Position numbers and translations under genes: made by a program. Below, piece by piece: positions 34,345-42,493 of a stretch of 64,000 nucleotides of DNA (within the stretch, counting starts at the first letter, position 1; each line of letters begins with the position of its first letter). Source of the DNA: Rikenellaceae bacterium (GTDB lineage Bacteria > Bacteroidota > Bacteroidia > Bacteroidales > Rikenellaceae); assembly GCA_017442365.1 (NCBI GenBank), contig JAFRZW010000004.1, positions 198,519 through 262,518 on the forward strand, written 5' to 3'. The notes beneath the pieces were generated by a model, which saw nothing but the letters and a program-made list of their open reading frames with translations, was not told where the DNA came from and made no database searches.

Positions 34345-35133
34345 ATGAAGGTTCGAGATATAGCTGCCGCATTGGAGGAGTTCGCGCCCCTGCCCTTGCA
34401 GGAGAGTTACGACAACGCCGGTCTGATCGTCGGCTCGGCTGATGACGAGGTAACGTGTGCCCTGCTCTGCGTCGATATTACCGAGGAGGTGATGGACGAG
34501 GCCGAGGAGTGCGGTGCCGATATGATCGTGGCGCACCACCCCATTATCTTCAATCCGATCAAGCGCTTGAACGGAACGACGTACATCGAGCGAGTGGTTG
34601 CCCGCGCCATTCGTCGCGGCATTGCGCTCTACGCTTGCCACACCAATCTGGATAGCACCGAGGGCGGTATGAGCTGGCGTCTGGCTGAGATGCTTGGCAT
34701 CGAGAATCTGCGTGTGCTGGAATCGACACGCAAGGATCAACCCGAGGTGGGTTTCGGTGTCGTAGGCACATTGCCTCAGCCCGAGCAGACGTTGGATTTT
34801 CTGGCACGTATGAAACGCACGCTGAATGTTGGCGCAGTACGTTACAGCAGAATCAACACGCCGACCATCGAACGAGTGGCTCTCTGTACGGGTGCGGGAG
34901 CGTCGCTGATGGGCGAGGCACGACGCAGCGGAGCACAGCTCTATATCGCTGCCGATTTCAAATATAACAACTTTTTGGACGCCGATCGCGACCTCATTAT
35001 CGCCGATATCGGACATTTTGAGAGCGAATATTGCGCAATTCAGTTGATGTTTGATGTTTTATCAAAAAAATTACCTAACTTTGCGCTCCGCAAAAGCGCA
35101 AACGCGATTAACCCGATAAATTATTTAGTATAA
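34345..35133 (+). CDS. Nif3-like dinuclear metal centre protein (YbgI/YqfO family)
   Basis: 262 residues. Family marks are the opening VRDIAAALEEFAPLPLQESYDNAGLIVG, the metal ligands in MIVAHHPIIFNP (HH) and YACHTNLDSTEGGMSW, and the C-terminal IADIGHFESE histidine-glutamate pair. Proteins of this family form hexameric toroids with two metal ions per subunit. Their activity is unsettled, with GTP cyclohydrolase I-like and hydrolase roles proposed. The short form without a central inserted domain is seen here. It is 6 bp upstream of the zinc-ribbon coiled-coil gene, a frequent pairing. Confidence 0.92.
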   Translation: MKVRDIAAALEEFAPLPLQESYDNAGLIVGSADDEVTCALLCVDITEEVMDEAEECGADMIVAHHPIIFNPIKRLNGTTYIERVVARAIRRGIALYACHTNLDSTEGGMSWRLAEMLGIENLRVLESTRKDQPEVGFGVVGTLPQPEQTLDFLARMKRTLNVGAVRYSRINTPTIERVALCTGAGASLMGEARRSGAQLYIAADFKYNNFLDADRDLIIADIGHFESEYCAIQLMFDVLSKKLPNFALRKSANAINPINYLV

Positions 35134-35139
35134 ACAGAT

Positions 35140-35892
35140 ATGGCACAGAAAAAAACAACCGAAGTCGATTACTCGATGCACGACAAAATCATCGCTCTCT
35201 ACGAGTTGCAGAAGATCGATAGCAAGATCGACGAGATCGACAAAATCAAGGGTGAACTGCCCCTCGAAGTGCAGGATCTCGAAGATGAAATCGCCGGCCT
35301 GAAAACCCGTATCGAGAATATCAATACCGAGGTCGAGGAGCTTACAAGCCTCACCAAACAGCGCAAGCGCGAGATCGAAGAGGCTAAGATGATGATCGCG
35401 AAATATACCGAGCAGCAGAACAACGTACGCAACAACCGTGAGTACGACGCGCTGACCAAGGAGATCGAGTATCAGAACCTCGAAATCGAATTGGCTGAAA
35501 AGCGACTGAAAGAGTACGCAGCCGATATCCGCAACAAGAAGCGTATCTCGGAAGAGGCTGAGGCTATCGCTGCCGATCGTAGCATCGACCTCGAAGCTAA
35601 GCGCAAGGAGCTGGACGGCATTGAGGCCGAGACCGCTAAGGAAGTAGAGGTATTGCGCGCTCAGGAGGCTAAGGCTCAGGAGGTTATCGACGAGCGTCTG
35701 CTGACAGCATACAAGCGTATCCGCAAGAATGTTCGCAATGGTCTGGCAGTTGTAACCATCAAGCGCGATGCTTGCGGTGGTTGCTACAACCGTATCCCGC
35801 CCCAGCGTCAGGCTGAGGTTCGTCAGGGCAAGAAGGTGATCGTTTGCGAGTATTGCGGTCGCATTTTGGTTGCTGATCCTGAGGAGGAGTAG
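35140..35892 (+). CDS. C4-type zinc-ribbon coiled-coil protein (DUF164/CT398-like)
   Basis: 250 residues. Residues from about 20 to 175 are a long charged coiled coil (LQKIDSKIDEIDKIKGEL, EEAKMMIAKYTEQQNNVRNN, EVEVLRAQEAKAQEVIDERL). A C-terminal zinc ribbon has CGGCYNRIPPQ and VCEYCGRILV, giving four cysteine ligands. Homologues are cytoplasmic and bind nucleic-acid or secretion components in a few studied cases; the function here is unknown. It forms a two-gene unit with the Nif3-like gene, closed by a strong terminator. Confidence 0.92.
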   Translation: MAQKKTTEVDYSMHDKIIALYELQKIDSKIDEIDKIKGELPLEVQDLEDEIAGLKTRIENINTEVEELTSLTKQRKREIEEAKMMIAKYTEQQNNVRNNREYDALTKEIEYQNLEIELAEKRLKEYAADIRNKKRISEEAEAIAADRSIDLEAKRKELDGIEAETAKEVEVLRAQEAKAQEVIDERLLTAYKRIRKNVRNGLAVVTIKRDACGGCYNRIPPQRQAEVRQGKKVIVCEYCGRILVADPEEE

Positions 35893-35918
35893 TCGAACTA
35901 CCCCACTCGTAACGTACA

Positions 35919-35952
35919 ACGACCGTCCCACTTTCGAGGGACGGTCGTTTGT
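35919..35952 (+). terminator. Terminator after the zinc-ribbon gene
   Basis: ACGACCGTCCC at 35919-35929 pairs perfectly with GGGACGGTCGT at 35938-35948 (11 bp), followed by TTGTTGTTT. Confidence 0.85.
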
Positions 35953-35971
35953 TGTTTGTGATAGCGCGAGC

Positions 35972-36005
35972 AGGAGGGATTCACAATTCACAATTCACAA
36001 TTCAC
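35972..36005. repeat. TTCACAATTCACAA tandem repeat
   Basis: Three near-perfect units of TTCACAA-A/T end at the palindrome ACCCGCCATATGGGCGGGT (36004-36022), whose reverse complement occurs inside copies D and E. Confidence 0.6.
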
Positions 36006-36052
36006 CCGCCATATGGGCGGGTTTTACTTTTTTACTTTGCCTTCAATGAAAA

Positions 36053-36127
36053 TGCACGCGGTGGCGTGGGGCGGCGCGACTTTTAGTCGCGGGCGCCACC
36101 GCGTGTGTCGATTTCGGAGAAATCGCC
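36053..36127. repeat. Structured intergenic palindrome, copy C
   Basis: Outer stem 36055-36066 with 36094-36105 (12 bp, extendable by two G-U pairs). Inner stem 36075-36081 with 36085-36091 (7 bp). The internal loop has TGGGGCGG on the left and GG on the right, identical to copy B. Trailing hairpin CGATTTC (36109-36115) with GAAATCG (36119-36125). Directly upstream is TTACTTTGCCTTCAATGAA, repeated before copy D at about 36149-36167. Confidence 0.8.
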
Positions 36128-36168
36128 AAAACGCAATTCAAAATTGGTTACTTTGCCTTCAATGAATG

Positions 36169-36327
36169 CGCACCTTCGCGGGCTGCGGGGATCAGCCAAC
36201 AAAAGCATAGATGTTAGCAAACTTGTTTAAGGTTTTTGCTAAGCATTAAGTTATGCAAAACCAAAATAGCAAAACCCGCCCATATGGCGGGTGAGCCCGC
36301 AAAGGTGTGTCAAAATCGCAGATTTTG
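36169..36327. repeat. Expanded structured repeat, copy D
   Basis: Outer stem 36171-36184 with 36294-36307 (14 bp, one mismatch). Instead of the short inner hairpin it encloses about 109 nt, including TTTTGCTA (36234-36241) / TAGCAAAA (36267-36274) with a nested GCAT/ATGC, and the CCCGCCCATATGGCGGG palindrome. The trailing hairpin CAAAATC (36311-36317) / GATTTTG (36321-36327) matches the plan of copies A-C. The core is shared with copy E at 51284-51405. This repeat block explains most of the 531-nt gap before MORN 3. Confidence 0.75.
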
Positions 36328-36368
36328 CCAATATTAGCATAAAAAGTTGCTTTTCAGTAAGGAGAGAA

Positions 36369-36399
36369 TTGGATTTGTATATTTAATTTGTTATATTTG
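36369..36399 (+). promoter_or_regulatory. Promoter of MORN 3
   Basis: TTG at 36369-36371, a 20 bp spacer, and TATATTTG at 36392-36399, 24 bp before the ATG. The box is identical to that of MORN 2. Confidence 0.65.
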
Positions 36400-36423
36400 C
36401 AAAAATCCGAAAATCATACAACT

Positions 36424-37068
36424 ATGAAACGATATTTATTTCTGCTCGTTATAGCGATTTTCTGCTTGCCGAACAATAGTTTTGCGCAATATTGGGAGGG
36501 AGCAAATTATAGCGAAACGATTGATCCAAGTCAAGGCGCAATGGCAAGCACGTGGTTTATCGGCAAATATGGTGGCACTGATGGTTTTAATTGGAATAGC
36601 AAACAAAAAAAGCCAAGAAAGACAACGACTCCGATAACAAAGGAGAGCCTTGTTGCTGAAATGACAAAAGATGCCGAAACAGGTCTAACAACTGTACGTT
36701 GGAATAATGGAGCTGTATATGTTGGCGAAATTTATTATGCCGAACTTAATGGCAAGGGCACAATGACCTACGCCGATGGCAGCAAATACATAGGCAATTG
36801 GTCAAAAGATCGTCGTTGGGGAATTGGCTCGATGTACTACGCGAATGGCGACGTCTATCACGGAGAGTGGATGTGGAATGTACCCGAAGGACAAGGAACT
36901 TTTATCACCGCTGAGGGAGTTGCATTTACGGGTAAGTTTGAAGATGGAATACCGCGAGGAAAGTGTATTATCCAAGATGTCGATGGTCGTAAATACACTG
37001 CTCGTTGGAGCTGGGGAACAGGTAAACTCCGCAAACATTCTATCCGACCCTTAAAAGAGAAGAAGTAA
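36424..37068 (+). CDS. Exported MORN-repeat protein, paralogue 3
   Basis: 214 residues from ATG 36424, just downstream of its promoter. The signal peptide MKRYLFLLVIAIFCLPNNSFAQ is nearly the same as in paralogue 1. It has more MORN units than the other two: NGAVYVGEIYYAELNGKG, DGSKYIGNWSKDRRWG, NGDVYHGEWMWNVPEGQG and GVAFTGKFEDGIPRGKC. It ends KHSIRPLKEKK. It is flanked by copies C and D upstream and by TTGAAT repeats and a terminator downstream. Function unknown; export is predicted. The retained sequence of mature domain and C terminus among three dispersed copies suggests selection rather than decay. Confidence 0.88.
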   Translation: MKRYLFLLVIAIFCLPNNSFAQYWEGANYSETIDPSQGAMASTWFIGKYGGTDGFNWNSKQKKPRKTTTPITKESLVAEMTKDAETGLTTVRWNNGAVYVGEIYYAELNGKGTMTYADGSKYIGNWSKDRRWGIGSMYYANGDVYHGEWMWNVPEGQGTFITAEGVAFTGKFEDGIPRGKCIIQDVDGRKYTARWSWGTGKLRKHSIRPLKEKK

Positions 37069-37100
37069 TCTTGAATTTTGAATCTTGAATTTTGAATTAA
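37069..37100. repeat. TTGAATTTTGAATC tandem repeat
   Basis: Tandem TTGAAT-type units start immediately after the MORN 3 stop codon, as after MORN 1. Confidence 0.55.
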
Positions 37101-37101
37101 A

Positions 37102-37136
37102 CAAAAAACCGCGCCCAAAACTGAGCGCGGCTTTTT
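37102..37136. terminator. Bidirectional terminator between MORN 3 and the beta-barrel gene
   Basis: CCGCGC at 37109-37114 pairs with GCGCGG at 37125-37130. A-rich on the left and TTTTT on the right serve the two converging genes. Confidence 0.7.
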
Positions 37137-37156
37137 CTTGGTTACAAGCCAAACGT

Positions 37157-37717
37157 TTAGAATCGCCAGCCGACCAACATCTGCAAGGCTCCCGTTTTGA
37201 TACCATTGCCGACCCCGACCGAATTAAGACCCAACAGATAGCGACCTTCGAGAATCAAGCCAAAATCGAAATCGTAGCTAAGACCACAAATGAAATCGGC
37301 GTGGAAACGATTGGTCTTCTGTTTCAAACTGAGGAACTCAGCCTTAGCAACCTTCTGCTTGGCCGACACGCGGTAGGCAATCTGACCTCCAACCTCAAAG
37401 TTAAGTCCTTCAATCAGATAGAACTTAGCCAGCACGGGCATCGTCAAGTAGTCGATACGGAATTTCTCGCTCACACCACCGACATTCGTATTAAATCCCT
37501 GCTGCGAATAGAGCAACTCGCCTTGAAGAGCAAACCAATCATTGACCCAACGCGACGCGAATGCACCGACAACAAGTCCTGCACGCATTTTGGAGCCTTC
37601 GACACCGTTGGCCGACGAAAACGAGACACCGGCTTTCGGACCGAATCCCCACGTCTGAGCCTGCGTAGCCGCGCTGACAGCCACAACGGCTAATAGTGAA
37701 AGTAGAATCTTTTTCAT
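37157..37717 (-). CDS. Outer-membrane beta-barrel protein (PorT-like)
   Basis: 186 residues from ATG 37717, where a signal peptide begins (MKKILLSLLAVVAVSAATQAQ); the reading frame extends further upstream but without an export signal. The mature protein opens WGFGPKAGVSFSSANG and shows alternating hydrophobic beta strands ending YLLGLNSVGVGNGIKTGALQMLVGWRF, a C-terminal aromatic typical of barrels inserted by the BAM complex. It fits the outer-membrane beta-barrel family found in numbers in Bacteroidota (OMP_b-brl_2, PorT-like). A structural or adhesion role is possible; nothing specific can be said. It is monocistronic and convergent with MORN 3. Confidence 0.87.
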   Translation of the reverse strand: MKKILLSLLAVVAVSAATQAQTWGFGPKAGVSFSSANGVEGSKMRAGLVVGAFASRWVNDWFALQGELLYSQQGFNTNVGGVSEKFRIDYLTMPVLAKFYLIEGLNFEVGGQIAYRVSAKQKVAKAEFLSLKQKTNRFHADFICGLSYDFDFGLILEGRYLLGLNSVGVGNGIKTGALQMLVGWRF

Positions 37718-37799
37718 AATAGAACGTTTTTTTAGTCGATAATCATAGTTTATTATCGTGTTACGCCATTCGGGGTACAAGAAAAATGCCAAATTTTAG

Positions 37800-37807
37800 T
37801 ACCTTTG
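37800..37807 (+). promoter_or_regulatory. prmC promoter, -7 box
   Basis: TACCTTTG lies 26 bp before the prmC ATG; the upstream half is not obvious. Confidence 0.55.
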
Positions 37808-37832
37808 TGCTCGTAAAACCATAGTCGAAACA

Positions 37833-38681
37833 ATGCCAACGTATGCCGAAATAATCAACCGAATGAAGTGTGCCGCCACAGCCAACTACGATGAGCGCGA
37901 GGCTCGTTCGTTAGCATTGTGGGCAGTCGAGGCTCTAACGGGCGCCGACCGCGTGCAACTGCTCGTTGATCCCCACCGCGAGGTGGAGCACGTGGATATG
38001 GAGGAGGTGGAGCGCGTCGAGCGCGAGCTGTCCGAGGCGCGACCGATACAATATATAATAGGTACGACGGAGTTCTGCGGGCTGCAATTTGCGGTTGGCG
38101 AGGGGGTGCTGGTGCCCCGTCCCGAAACCGAAGAGTTGGTGCGTTGGGTGGTCGATGAGTGCCCGACAGCGCGTCGGATTCTCGACATCGGTACGGGCAG
38201 TGGAGCGATTGCCGTTTCGTTGGCAAAGTTGCTCCCGCAGGCTGAGGTTGCAGCGATGGACATCTCGGAGGTGGCACTCGACTATGCCTCGCGCAACGCG
38301 GCTGCAAATGGAGTGAAGGTCCGAGTGGTGCAAGGCGATGCACTGAGCGATTGGGCAAGCGCGTTCGAGGAGCTGGACGTGGTGGTGTCGAATCCGCCAT
38401 ACGTTCCCGAATCAGATCGAGCGACAATGCACCGCAATGTGCGCGACTATGAGCCTGAGCTGGCGCTGTTTGTACCCGATGACGACCTGCTCAGATTCTA
38501 TCGCTCGATTGCCGACGGAGCAACGCGCGCCCTGCGAACGGGAGGCGCGCTCTACTTCGAGATCTACGAGGGGGCAGCCGAGCAGATGATCGAAATGCTC
38601 ACCGAGCGTGGTTGGACAGATATCGAACTGCGACGCGACTTTAACGATAAAAATCGAATGATCAGATGTCGGAAGAGATAA
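37833..38681 (+). CDS. prmC: Release factor glutamine N5-methyltransferase
   Basis: 282 residues. An N-terminal helical domain is followed by a SAM-binding fold with ILDIGTGSGAIAVSLAKLLP and AMDISEVALDYASRNA, and the catalytic NPPY at residues 187-190 (VSNPPYVPE), which binds the glutamine to be methylated. PrmC methylates the GGQ glutamine of release factors RF1 and RF2. Length is normal. recX overlaps its 3' end by 16 bp, and the M23 peptidase and HAD genes follow closely, so four genes probably form one transcript. Confidence 0.95.
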   Translation: MPTYAEIINRMKCAATANYDEREARSLALWAVEALTGADRVQLLVDPHREVEHVDMEEVERVERELSEARPIQYIIGTTEFCGLQFAVGEGVLVPRPETEELVRWVVDECPTARRILDIGTGSGAIAVSLAKLLPQAEVAAMDISEVALDYASRNAAANGVKVRVVQGDALSDWASAFEELDVVVSNPPYVPESDRATMHRNVRDYEPELALFVPDDDLLRFYRSIADGATRALRTGGALYFEIYEGAAEQMIEMLTERGWTDIELRRDFNDKNRMIRCRKR

Positions 38682-39163
38682 CCAAACGTCGCACACGCAC
38701 GGCCGACGAGGCCTATGCTGCATTGGCTCGATTGTGCGCCCGCGCCGAGAAATCGTCAGGCGACGCACGACGATTGATGCGCACGTGGGGAGTGCCCGAA
38801 ACAGAGCGCGAGGGCGTGCTGCAACGACTTCTGCGAGAGCGATTTATCGACGACAGTCGCTACGCTGCGGCATTCGTGCGCGATAAGATTGCGCTGAGCG
38901 GTTGGGGGCCCTACAAGATCCGCACAGCATTGGCTGCTAAGGGCGTTGCGCGCGAGATTATCGACGAGGCTCTGAACGAGTGCGACCGTACGAAGATGGA
39001 CAACCGTCTCGACACGATGTTGCGTCGCAAGCTCGGCTCACTGCGCGGAGGAACGGCATACGAGCGACGTGCAAAGTTGATGCGTTACGGGTTGTCGCTC
39101 GGCTACGATTACTCGGCTGTTGCAGACCGCGTTGAAGATATGATAAAAGAAGAAAACGATTGA
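38666..39163 (+). CDS. recX: RecX-family regulatory protein
   Basis: 165 residues. Three-helix RecX repeats are visible: AYAALARLCARAEKSSGDARRLM, LLRERFIDDSRYAAAFVRDKI and GWGPYKIRTALAAKGVAREIIDEAL, the last being the most conserved part. RecX binds RecA filaments and limits recombination. recA is not adjacent, as is common in Bacteroidota. The start at 38666 overlaps prmC by 16 bp; its stop comes 3 bp before the next ATG. Confidence 0.9.
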   Translation: MSEEITKRRTRTADEAYAALARLCARAEKSSGDARRLMRTWGVPETEREGVLQRLLRERFIDDSRYAAAFVRDKIALSGWGPYKIRTALAAKGVAREIIDEALNECDRTKMDNRLDTMLRRKLGSLRGGTAYERRAKLMRYGLSLGYDYSAVADRVEDMIKEEND

Positions 39164-39165
39164 AT

Positions 39166-40911
39166 ATGAAACGATTAACAATACTACTGATTACATTGTT
39201 TGCAGTAGCGACCGTCGCGGCTCAAAACGACTCGACACGCTATCGCTATCCGCTCAATCTCGAACCGCTCTATTCGGCAGGCTTTGCCGAAATGCGTCCC
39301 AACCACTTCCATTCGGGTGTCGATCTGAAAACCGAGGGCGTCGAGGGCCACCCACTCTTTGCCATTGCCGATGGCGAGGTGGTGCGCATTGGTGTGCAAC
39401 CGGGTGGCTACGGTCGCGTGCTCTACATTCAGCACACAGACGGCAACACCTCGGTATATGCTCATATGCAGCGCTTTGCCGAGCCGATCGAGCGTTTCAT
39501 TCAAGCCGAGCGTTACCGTCTGCGTCGCAACTTGGGCGACTTCTACCCCGCTGCCGGTCAGTTTCGAGTGAAACGTGGCGAGCAGATTGGCAAGGCAGGC
39601 AATTCGGGTTCGTCGGGCGGTCCCCACGTCCATTTCGAGGTGCGCAAAACAGCAACACAAGAGACCCAAAACGTCATTGTCAAGGAGATGATCCCTGCCG
39701 TAGATGACATCGCACCGCTGATTATGCGAGTGCATTATATCGAGGTCGATACGGTGCGTGGCGTAGCGGTTAATGCTCCGCGTAGGACGTTGGGAGTCAA
39801 GCGTGTAGAGCCGACAGTCTATACCGCCGCATCAACCGAACCGATGGGTGTCGGCGCGAAGGGCTACTTCGTGCTCGAAGCCTCGGATCGTCGCAACAAT
39901 GTGTCGAATACGTTCGGTCTGTATCGCGTTACGGCAAAAATCGATGGCGAGGTGTTCTATGAGTATCGTATGGACGGCTTCACGTTCGACCTGTCGCGCT
40001 ACTGCAACGCTGTGAGCTACTACCCCATCAAGCGCAACTCGCGTAACGAGGTCTTTCGTCTGGCTCAACTCGACGGTAACATCTTCCCCTACAAGCAGAT
40101 GCGCAATCGAGGCATAATCACAACCACGCGAGGTCAGCAGCGTACGATCGAGATCGAGTGCGAGGACGAGTGTCAAAACATCTCGCGTCTGACCTTCGTG
40201 ATCGAAGGTCGTGGCGACGAGGCGTCGTTCCGTGCAAAGGTCGATTCGACGGCATTGGTTGCCAGCAATCGCTCGACATTCACACACTCGGCTGACGGAC
40301 TCTCGATTCGTATTCCCGCCGGCGCGCTCTATGAGCCGATTTTCTACACTCAGAAGATCGACAGCCGACTGAACAGCGAGATGGTTGAGCGCAACGATTC
40401 GACACTCGTCGTACTTTCGGACATCTACGAGGTGGGCGACGCAAGCATTCCGTTGCAAAAGGCAGCACGTATTACGATCCGCGGATTCGTGCCCGAAAAT
40501 CTGCGTCGCTACACCACCATCGCGGGCGTGGGTAGCAATGGCGGACTTTGGCAGGCGGGAGGTCGCTATCGCGATGGCGAGGCGAGCGTTTCGACTCGTT
40601 CGTTCGGACGCTACTGCTTGGCGGCCGACTTGGAGGCTCCGACCGTCGTCGCTCCATTTGCTTCGGGAGCCGATATGAGCAGTACGAAGAGTATCTCGTT
40701 CCGTCTGCGCGACAACTTCTCGGGTGTCAATTCGGTTGTGCTCACAATCGACGGCAAATGGGCTGCGTGGGATCGTAAATCGTCGGGCAGCCCCATTGTG
40801 CATACGTTCGATGACGAGCGTTTCGGTCGCAATCGCACGCACACAATGCGTCTGACGGTAACGGACGGCGTAGGCAATACAACAGTTTGGGAGGCAGAAT
40901 ATTACAGATAG
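39166..40911 (+). CDS. M23 (LytM) family peptidase with C-terminal Ig-like region
   Basis: 581 residues from ATG 39166 with a signal peptide (RLTILLITLFAVATVAAQ). The M23 domain is N-terminal: HxxxD at His49-Asp53 (FHSGVDLK) and HVH at 154-156 (GGPHVHFEVRK) supply the zinc ligands and catalytic histidine, so it looks active, unlike degenerate EnvC-type members. M23 enzymes cut peptide cross-links of peptidoglycan. The last 400 residues are beta-rich with no recognised domain. It lies in the middle of the prmC operon, 2 bp after recX. Confidence 0.9.
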   Translation: MKRLTILLITLFAVATVAAQNDSTRYRYPLNLEPLYSAGFAEMRPNHFHSGVDLKTEGVEGHPLFAIADGEVVRIGVQPGGYGRVLYIQHTDGNTSVYAHMQRFAEPIERFIQAERYRLRRNLGDFYPAAGQFRVKRGEQIGKAGNSGSSGGPHVHFEVRKTATQETQNVIVKEMIPAVDDIAPLIMRVHYIEVDTVRGVAVNAPRRTLGVKRVEPTVYTAASTEPMGVGAKGYFVLEASDRRNNVSNTFGLYRVTAKIDGEVFYEYRMDGFTFDLSRYCNAVSYYPIKRNSRNEVFRLAQLDGNIFPYKQMRNRGIITTTRGQQRTIEIECEDECQNISRLTFVIEGRGDEASFRAKVDSTALVASNRSTFTHSADGLSIRIPAGALYEPIFYTQKIDSRLNSEMVERNDSTLVVLSDIYEVGDASIPLQKAARITIRGFVPENLRRYTTIAGVGSNGGLWQAGGRYRDGEASVSTRSFGRYCLAADLEAPTVVAPFASGADMSSTKSISFRLRDNFSGVNSVVLTIDGKWAAWDRKSSGSPIVHTFDDERFGRNRTHTMRLTVTDGVGNTTVWEAEYYR

Positions 40912-40918
40912 ACGAGCT

Positions 40919-41581
40919 ATGCACAGAAAATTGGACTATGATTGGTTGCTGTTCGATCTGGACGGCACGCTGACCGACCCCTTCGAGGGTATTACTCGCT
41001 CGGTCGAATATGCACTCAACGCCTTCGGCATCGAGGTCGAGGATCGCCGAGTGTTGGCACCTTTTATCGGACCTCCTCTGGTCGAATCGCTCACCGAGCG
41101 ATATGGTTTCACGATGGAGGACGCAGTGGCTGCCGTAGCGAAGTATCGCGAATATTTTGCAGTCAAAGGTCTGTACGAGAATGAGTTATTCGAGGGGATT
41201 CCCGAGTTGCTCAGCGACTGTCGCAAGGCGGGTTACAAGATTTCGATGGCGACTTCAAAACCGACGCATTACGCCCGAATCATCGCCGAGCACTTCGACA
41301 TTGCTCGCTATTTCGACGCCATTCACGGCAGTTCGCTCGACGGCACACGCATTACCAAGTCGTCGGTTGTGGCTGAGGCCGTCGCCGAAGAGCACCTCGA
41401 TCCCACACGAGCTTTGATGATTGGCGACCGCCGCCACGATGTCGAGGGAGCAGGCGAGCACGGCATTCGCACCGTCGGAGTGCTCTATGGCTACGGCTCG
41501 CGCGAAGAGCACGAAGCGGCAGGTGCTGCTTACATCGTCAATGATCTTGACGAATTACGCGAACTGCTGATCTGCGAATAA
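40919..41581 (+). CDS. HAD-superfamily phosphatase, phosphoglycolate phosphatase-like
   Basis: 220 residues. Motif I is LLFDLDGTLTDPFEGI, with the nucleophilic Asp and acid-base Asp; motif II is ISMATSKPTHYAR; motif III and IV are the lysine in RITKSSVV and MIGDRRHDVEGAGEHGI. A helical cap lies between motif I and II. The closest functional class is phosphoglycolate/pyrophosphatase (Gph, PpaX), but substrates of such enzymes are hard to predict. It ends the prmC operon; a bidirectional terminator follows. Confidence 0.9.
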   Translation: MHRKLDYDWLLFDLDGTLTDPFEGITRSVEYALNAFGIEVEDRRVLAPFIGPPLVESLTERYGFTMEDAVAAVAKYREYFAVKGLYENELFEGIPELLSDCRKAGYKISMATSKPTHYARIIAEHFDIARYFDAIHGSSLDGTRITKSSVVAEAVAEEHLDPTRALMIGDRRHDVEGAGEHGIRTVGVLYGYGSREEHEAAGAAYIVNDLDELRELLICE

Positions 41582-41626
41582 AAAAAACGCGCCGCCGGAA
41601 TTGTCCGTACGGCGCGTCTGTTTTTT
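41580..41626. terminator. Bidirectional terminator
   Basis: ACGCGCCG (41587-41594) pairs with CGGCGCGT (41610-41617), with an A tract on the left and T tract on the right. It serves the HAD gene on plus and the deacetylase gene on minus. Confidence 0.75.
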
Positions 41627-41637
41627 GAGAGAGGTGA

Positions 41638-42474
41638 TTATTTGGCAGCCTTCTCCGCCTCGATCACATCGAACATCGTTTTGAACGTGTAGCCCTTCTC
41701 GCGCAGGCGATCGATAATCTCGCCCAGATGGTTGTAGGGACGATCCTCATCGGTGCGGTCGGGATAGTTCATCGCGTGGATCAACAGCACGACTCCATTA
41801 AACGTATTCTCGCTCTCGAACTGCCACAAGTGATCGAGAATCATCTCGGTCGAGTGGTAGATCTTGGTGTCGGGGCTTGTCCAATCCATACCCGTCAGCA
41901 GACCTCCCGTAGGATTGACCAAACGATAGCCCAACTCGGTCATCACATCGACAGCCTCCTGATTGTAGGTTTCGTAGGGAGGAATCAGCCAGCAATACTG
42001 CTCCTTAGTCAAGCCAAAACGCTCCAACTCCTGCTCCATACGTGCAAAGTCGCGGCGGATCGAGTCGGCCGTAACAAGCGAGCGGGTAGGATCGCTCTCA
42101 TCGACAAACAGCAGGTGCGCAAACGAGTGTGCCGAAAGGTAGTGTCCCTCGTCGATAATGCGCTGGATCGGCTCCTGATAGCGATCGACCGTAAAACATA
42201 CGCCCGTAGGGAAGAATGAACCCTTTACATCTTTCTCTTTCAACGTGTTAAGAACAGGCACAATACCGTCGAAATTCTCGAAATAGCCCGAATCCGACTC
42301 GCTGTAATGGGCCGTAAAGACCAGATAGACGCACTTCTCATCGGGGTTGATGCGCTCGACAACGCCATACTCATCAGTTACGAACGTGGGAGCCGCGCTC
42401 TTGGTTTTGCAATTGCAAGCGACCATCGAGATCATCGCCAATACAACTGCGATTGAGGTTAAAATTTTCTTCAT
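41638..42474 (-). CDS. Polysaccharide deacetylase-like lipoprotein
   Basis: 278 residues from ATG 42474. The signal peptide ends in a lipobox (ISMVAC-N), so it is a lipoprotein. It is a paralogue of the domain at 5242-5943: HSFAH replaces HSDKH and LIPPYETYNQE matches YIPPYEHYS, and both end with EKGYTF- or KKGYTF-type sequence. The first metal motif TFDDG of CE4 enzymes is changed to VFTAHYSESD, so the catalytic set is not standard. It is transcribed with uvrA, which ends 19 bp upstream. Substrate unknown; an acetylated glycan is likely. Confidence 0.85.
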   Translation of the reverse strand: MKKILTSIAVVLAMISMVACNCKTKSAAPTFVTDEYGVVERINPDEKCVYLVFTAHYSESDSGYFENFDGIVPVLNTLKEKDVKGSFFPTGVCFTVDRYQEPIQRIIDEGHYLSAHSFAHLLFVDESDPTRSLVTADSIRRDFARMEQELERFGLTKEQYCWLIPPYETYNQEAVDVMTELGYRLVNPTGGLLTGMDWTSPDTKIYHSTEMILDHLWQFESENTFNGVVLLIHAMNYPDRTDEDRPYNHLGEIIDRLREKGYTFKTMFDVIEAEKAAK

Positions 42475-42493
42475 AGCTATACGTGTTATGTGG

